NCBI GenBank assembly: GCA_963693285.1
Contig: OY848917.1
Coordinates: forward strand, 34,235,245 to 34,299,244
DNA length: 64,000 nt
Source: Xestospongia muta
Taxonomy: Eukaryota > Porifera > Demospongiae > Haplosclerida > Petrosiidae
Direction: 5' to 3'
In this document: positions 61,811-64,000 of the stretch, in pieces
How positions within the stretch are numbered: position 1 is the first letter of the stretch
Layout of the letters: every line of letters starts with the position of its first letter
The notes under the pieces: generated by a model
Database searches by the model: none
What the model was told of the DNA's origin: nothing
Seen by the model: the letters and a program-made list of their open reading frames with translations, nothing else
Made by a program: the position numbers and the translations under genes

Positions 61811-64000
61811 ATGACAAGTAATAACAGCAACATAAATGTGGAAACAAAAACCAATACTCTAAACAAAATCACAACAACACATTCAATATGCTCAGAATTC
61901 ATACTAGGCTATAGCTATAAAATGCTTAAAATATACCTAAAAATAGACCTGGCAAGAAGATTCAACCATCAATGTCATATTACAAATAGCTAAGATTAAC
62001 AAGATTCATTGCTGATATACGAATCAGCTGTTACAGAATGCACTTTAATGTCTTTTGTCGATCTCATAAGCACCAAATACAAAATAGTCATTAAAACTGA
62101 AAAAGCAGATACACATAGTTACCATACAATCCAAAACAATTATAGTACAGCCTCCTAAGCTTCTCATGCAAGGCATTAAAACAATTAACATCAATAAAAA
62201 CATAGATTTAATACAATAAGAACATCCTATTTAAAACACTTAGAATTCATACTATACTATATCACACTTACCGACTATTATATTTTTAACAACACATTCA
62301 GATGACAGGTAATCACACCAACATAAATGGAAAAACAAAACAATAAAGTAAAAAAAATAACAACAACACATTCAATATACTTGGAAGTCATACTACATTA
62401 TATCAAAATTACATCCTATTATATTGTAAAGAACACATTCAGATGACAAGTAAAAACAGCAACATAAATGTGGAAACAAAAACCAATACTCTAAACAAAA
62501 TCACAACAAAATATTCAATATGCTCAGAATTCATACTAGCCTATAGCTATGAAATGCTTAAAATATACCTAAATAATAAACCTGCCAAGAAGATACAACC
62601 ATCAATGTCATATTATAAACAGCTAAGGTTAACAAGATTCATTGCTGATATACAAATCAGCTGTTACAGAATGCATTTTAATGTCATTTGTCGATCTCAT
62701 AAGAACCAAATAAAAAATAGTCATTTAAACTGAAAAAGCAGATACACATAGTTACCATACAATCCAAAACATTTATAATACAGCCTCCTAAGCTTCTCAT
62801 GCAAGGCATTAAAAACAATTAACGTCAATAAAAACAATAGGGTAAATACAATAACAACATCCTATTCAAAACACTTAGAATTCATACTGTATTATATCAC
62901 ACTTACCGACTATTATATTTTAAACAACACATTCAGATGACAAGTAAATCACACCAACATAAATGGAAAAACAAAACAATAGAGTAAACAAAATCACAAT
63001 AATACATTCAATATACTTAGAATTCATACTACATTATTTCAAAATTACATCCTATTATATTGTAAAAGACACATTCAGATGACAAGTAATAACAGCAACA
63101 TAAATGTGGAAACAAAAACCAATACTCTAAACAAAATCACAACAACACATTCAATATGCTCAGAATTCATACTAGGCTATAGCTATAAAATGCTTAAAAT
63201 ATACCTAAAAATAGACCTGGCAAGAAGATTCAACCATCAATGTCATATTACAAATAGCTAAGATTAACAAGATTCATTGCTGATATACGAATCAGCTGTT
63301 ACAGAATGCACTTTAATGTCTTTTGTCGATCTCATAAGCACCAAATACAAAATAGTCATTAAAACTGAAAAAGCAGATACACATAGTTACCATACAATCC
63401 AAAACAATTATAGTACAGCCTCCTAAGCTTCTCATGCAAGGCATTAAAACAATTAACATCAATAAAAACATAGATTTAATACAATAAGAACATCCTATTT
63501 AAAACACTTAGAATTCATACTATACTATATCACACTTACCGACTATTATATTTTTAACAACACATTCAGATGACAGGTAATCACACCAACATAAATGGAA
63601 AAACAAAACAATAAAGTAAAAAAAATAACAACAACACATTCAATATACTTGGAAGTCATACTACATTATATCAAAATTACATCCTATTATATTGTAAAGA
63701 ACACATTCAGATGACAAGTAAAAACAGCAACATAAATGTGGAAACAAAAACCAATACTCTAAACAAAATCACAACAAAATATTCAATATGCTCAGAATTC
63801 ATACTAGCCTATAGCTATGAAATGCTTAAAATATACCTAAATAATAAACCTGCCAAGAAGATACAACCATCAATGTCATATTATAAACAGCTAAGGTTAA
63901 CAAGATTCATTGCTGATATACAAATCAGCTGTTACAGAATGCATTTTAATGTCATTTGTCGATCTCATAAGAACCAAATAAAAAATAGTCATTTAAACTG
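61811..64000. repeat. higher-order dimer repeat, about 1268 bp, at the right edge
   Basis: The monomers at 61811 and 62443 recur almost unchanged at 63079 and 63711, including the AACATAGATTTAATACAATAAG variant. This is a second, different dimeric unit from that at 52285-55462. Confidence 0.85.

Larger units (their letters stand above)
49720..64000. repeat. tandem satellite array, monomer about 632-648 bp, 22 full copies plus one partial
   Basis: Taking the conserved ATGACAAGTAA position as phase marker, copies start at 49735, 50371, 51003, 51637, 52285, 52921, 53556, 54192, 54827, 55463, 56096, 56729, 57362, 57994, 58627, 59259, 59892, 60526, 61174, 61811, 62443, 63079 and 63711; the array runs past the window end. 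Each monomer has an inner, older structure: three related subunits, each with a GTAAACAAAATCACAA-like stretch followed about 30 bp later by AGAATTCATACT. Each subunit therefore carries an EcoRI-type GAATTC, giving about three sites per monomer. Neighbouring copies are very similar and groups of copies are nearly identical. A plus-strand frame of 60-96 codons recurs at the same place in most copies. Confidence 0.97.

Noticed and set aside
49735..63261. Series of 60-96-codon plus-strand frames as a tandem gene family
   Set aside because: They repeat with the satellite period, are truncated by indels in several copies, have no splice or domain signal, and lie in stop-poor AT-rich repeat DNA. Treated as part of the satellite.
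49720..64000. CRISPR-like or LTR-like array
   Set aside because: There are no short repeats with unique spacers; whole units of about 634 bp repeat head to tail without open retroviral genes.
1..64000. tRNA, rRNA or bacterial operon signals
   Set aside because: None recognised by eye on either strand; the gene structure is eukaryotic. A tRNAscan or Rfam search was not possible.

Overview
The window looks like a piece of an AT-rich animal nuclear genome, most likely a sponge (a demosponge such as Amphimedon; this is inference). The evidence is: genes split by short GT-AG introns (often 45-160 bp), an ankyrin-ROCO-Death gene of a type expanded in early-branching animals, a COP1-like WD40 tail, and a dense load of decayed cut-and-paste DNA transposons (piggyBac, MULE/ZSWIM, hAT, pogo, a MITE). 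I saw no prokaryotic operon, no CRISPR, and no rRNA or tRNA gene.

Layout. 1-1.8 kb: a decayed piggyBac transposase on the + strand. 1.8-8.7 kb: non-coding DNA with a 259-bp palindromic MITE (3752-4010) and a diverged direct duplication (6.1-6.8 / 7.3-8.0 kb). 8.7-12.0 kb: an apparently exact 1.64-kb tandem duplication carrying a PHD-finger-like relic. 12.3-18.0 kb: a multi-exon, broken ZSWIM/MULE-type transposase-like gene (RNase H-like core, SWIM finger, PHD-like tail) bounded by inverted copies of its own promoter and start region. 18.8-21.3 kb: three piggyBac relics head to tail. 21.4-27.2 kb: mostly unrecognised sequence with an unknown degenerate reading frame and a hAT tail. 27.2-27.8 kb: a COP1-like C-terminal fragment between two 63-bp direct repeats. 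27.8-33.3 kb: two copies of an unknown multi-exon locus, the second split by a 798-bp hAT element with perfect 8-bp target duplications. 33.5-36.7 kb: a head-to-head pair, a nearly complete SAMD3-like (SAM domain) gene on the - strand and a broken C2H2-finger gene on the + strand. 36.8-38.5 kb: a fourth piggyBac relic with a recognisable terminus. 38.5-42.0 kb: simple repeats and one more relic.

42.0-49.4 kb holds the one clearly intact host gene: at least nine exons on the - strand encoding ankyrin repeats, a Roc GTPase plus COR-like region and a C-terminal Death domain. Its longest intron contains a pogo-type transposase relic in antisense. Its 5' end is not seen, because from about 49.72 kb to the end the window is a tandem satellite of about 633-636 bp monomers (22 complete copies and one partial) with higher-order organisation. 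The gene either starts beyond this array or has been truncated by it.

The strongest candidates for something undescribed are the divergent SAMD3-like / C2H2 pair (possibly cargo or machinery of an unnamed mobile element), the duplicated unknown locus at 27.8-33.3 kb, and the hierarchical satellite next to the ankyrin-ROCO-Death gene.
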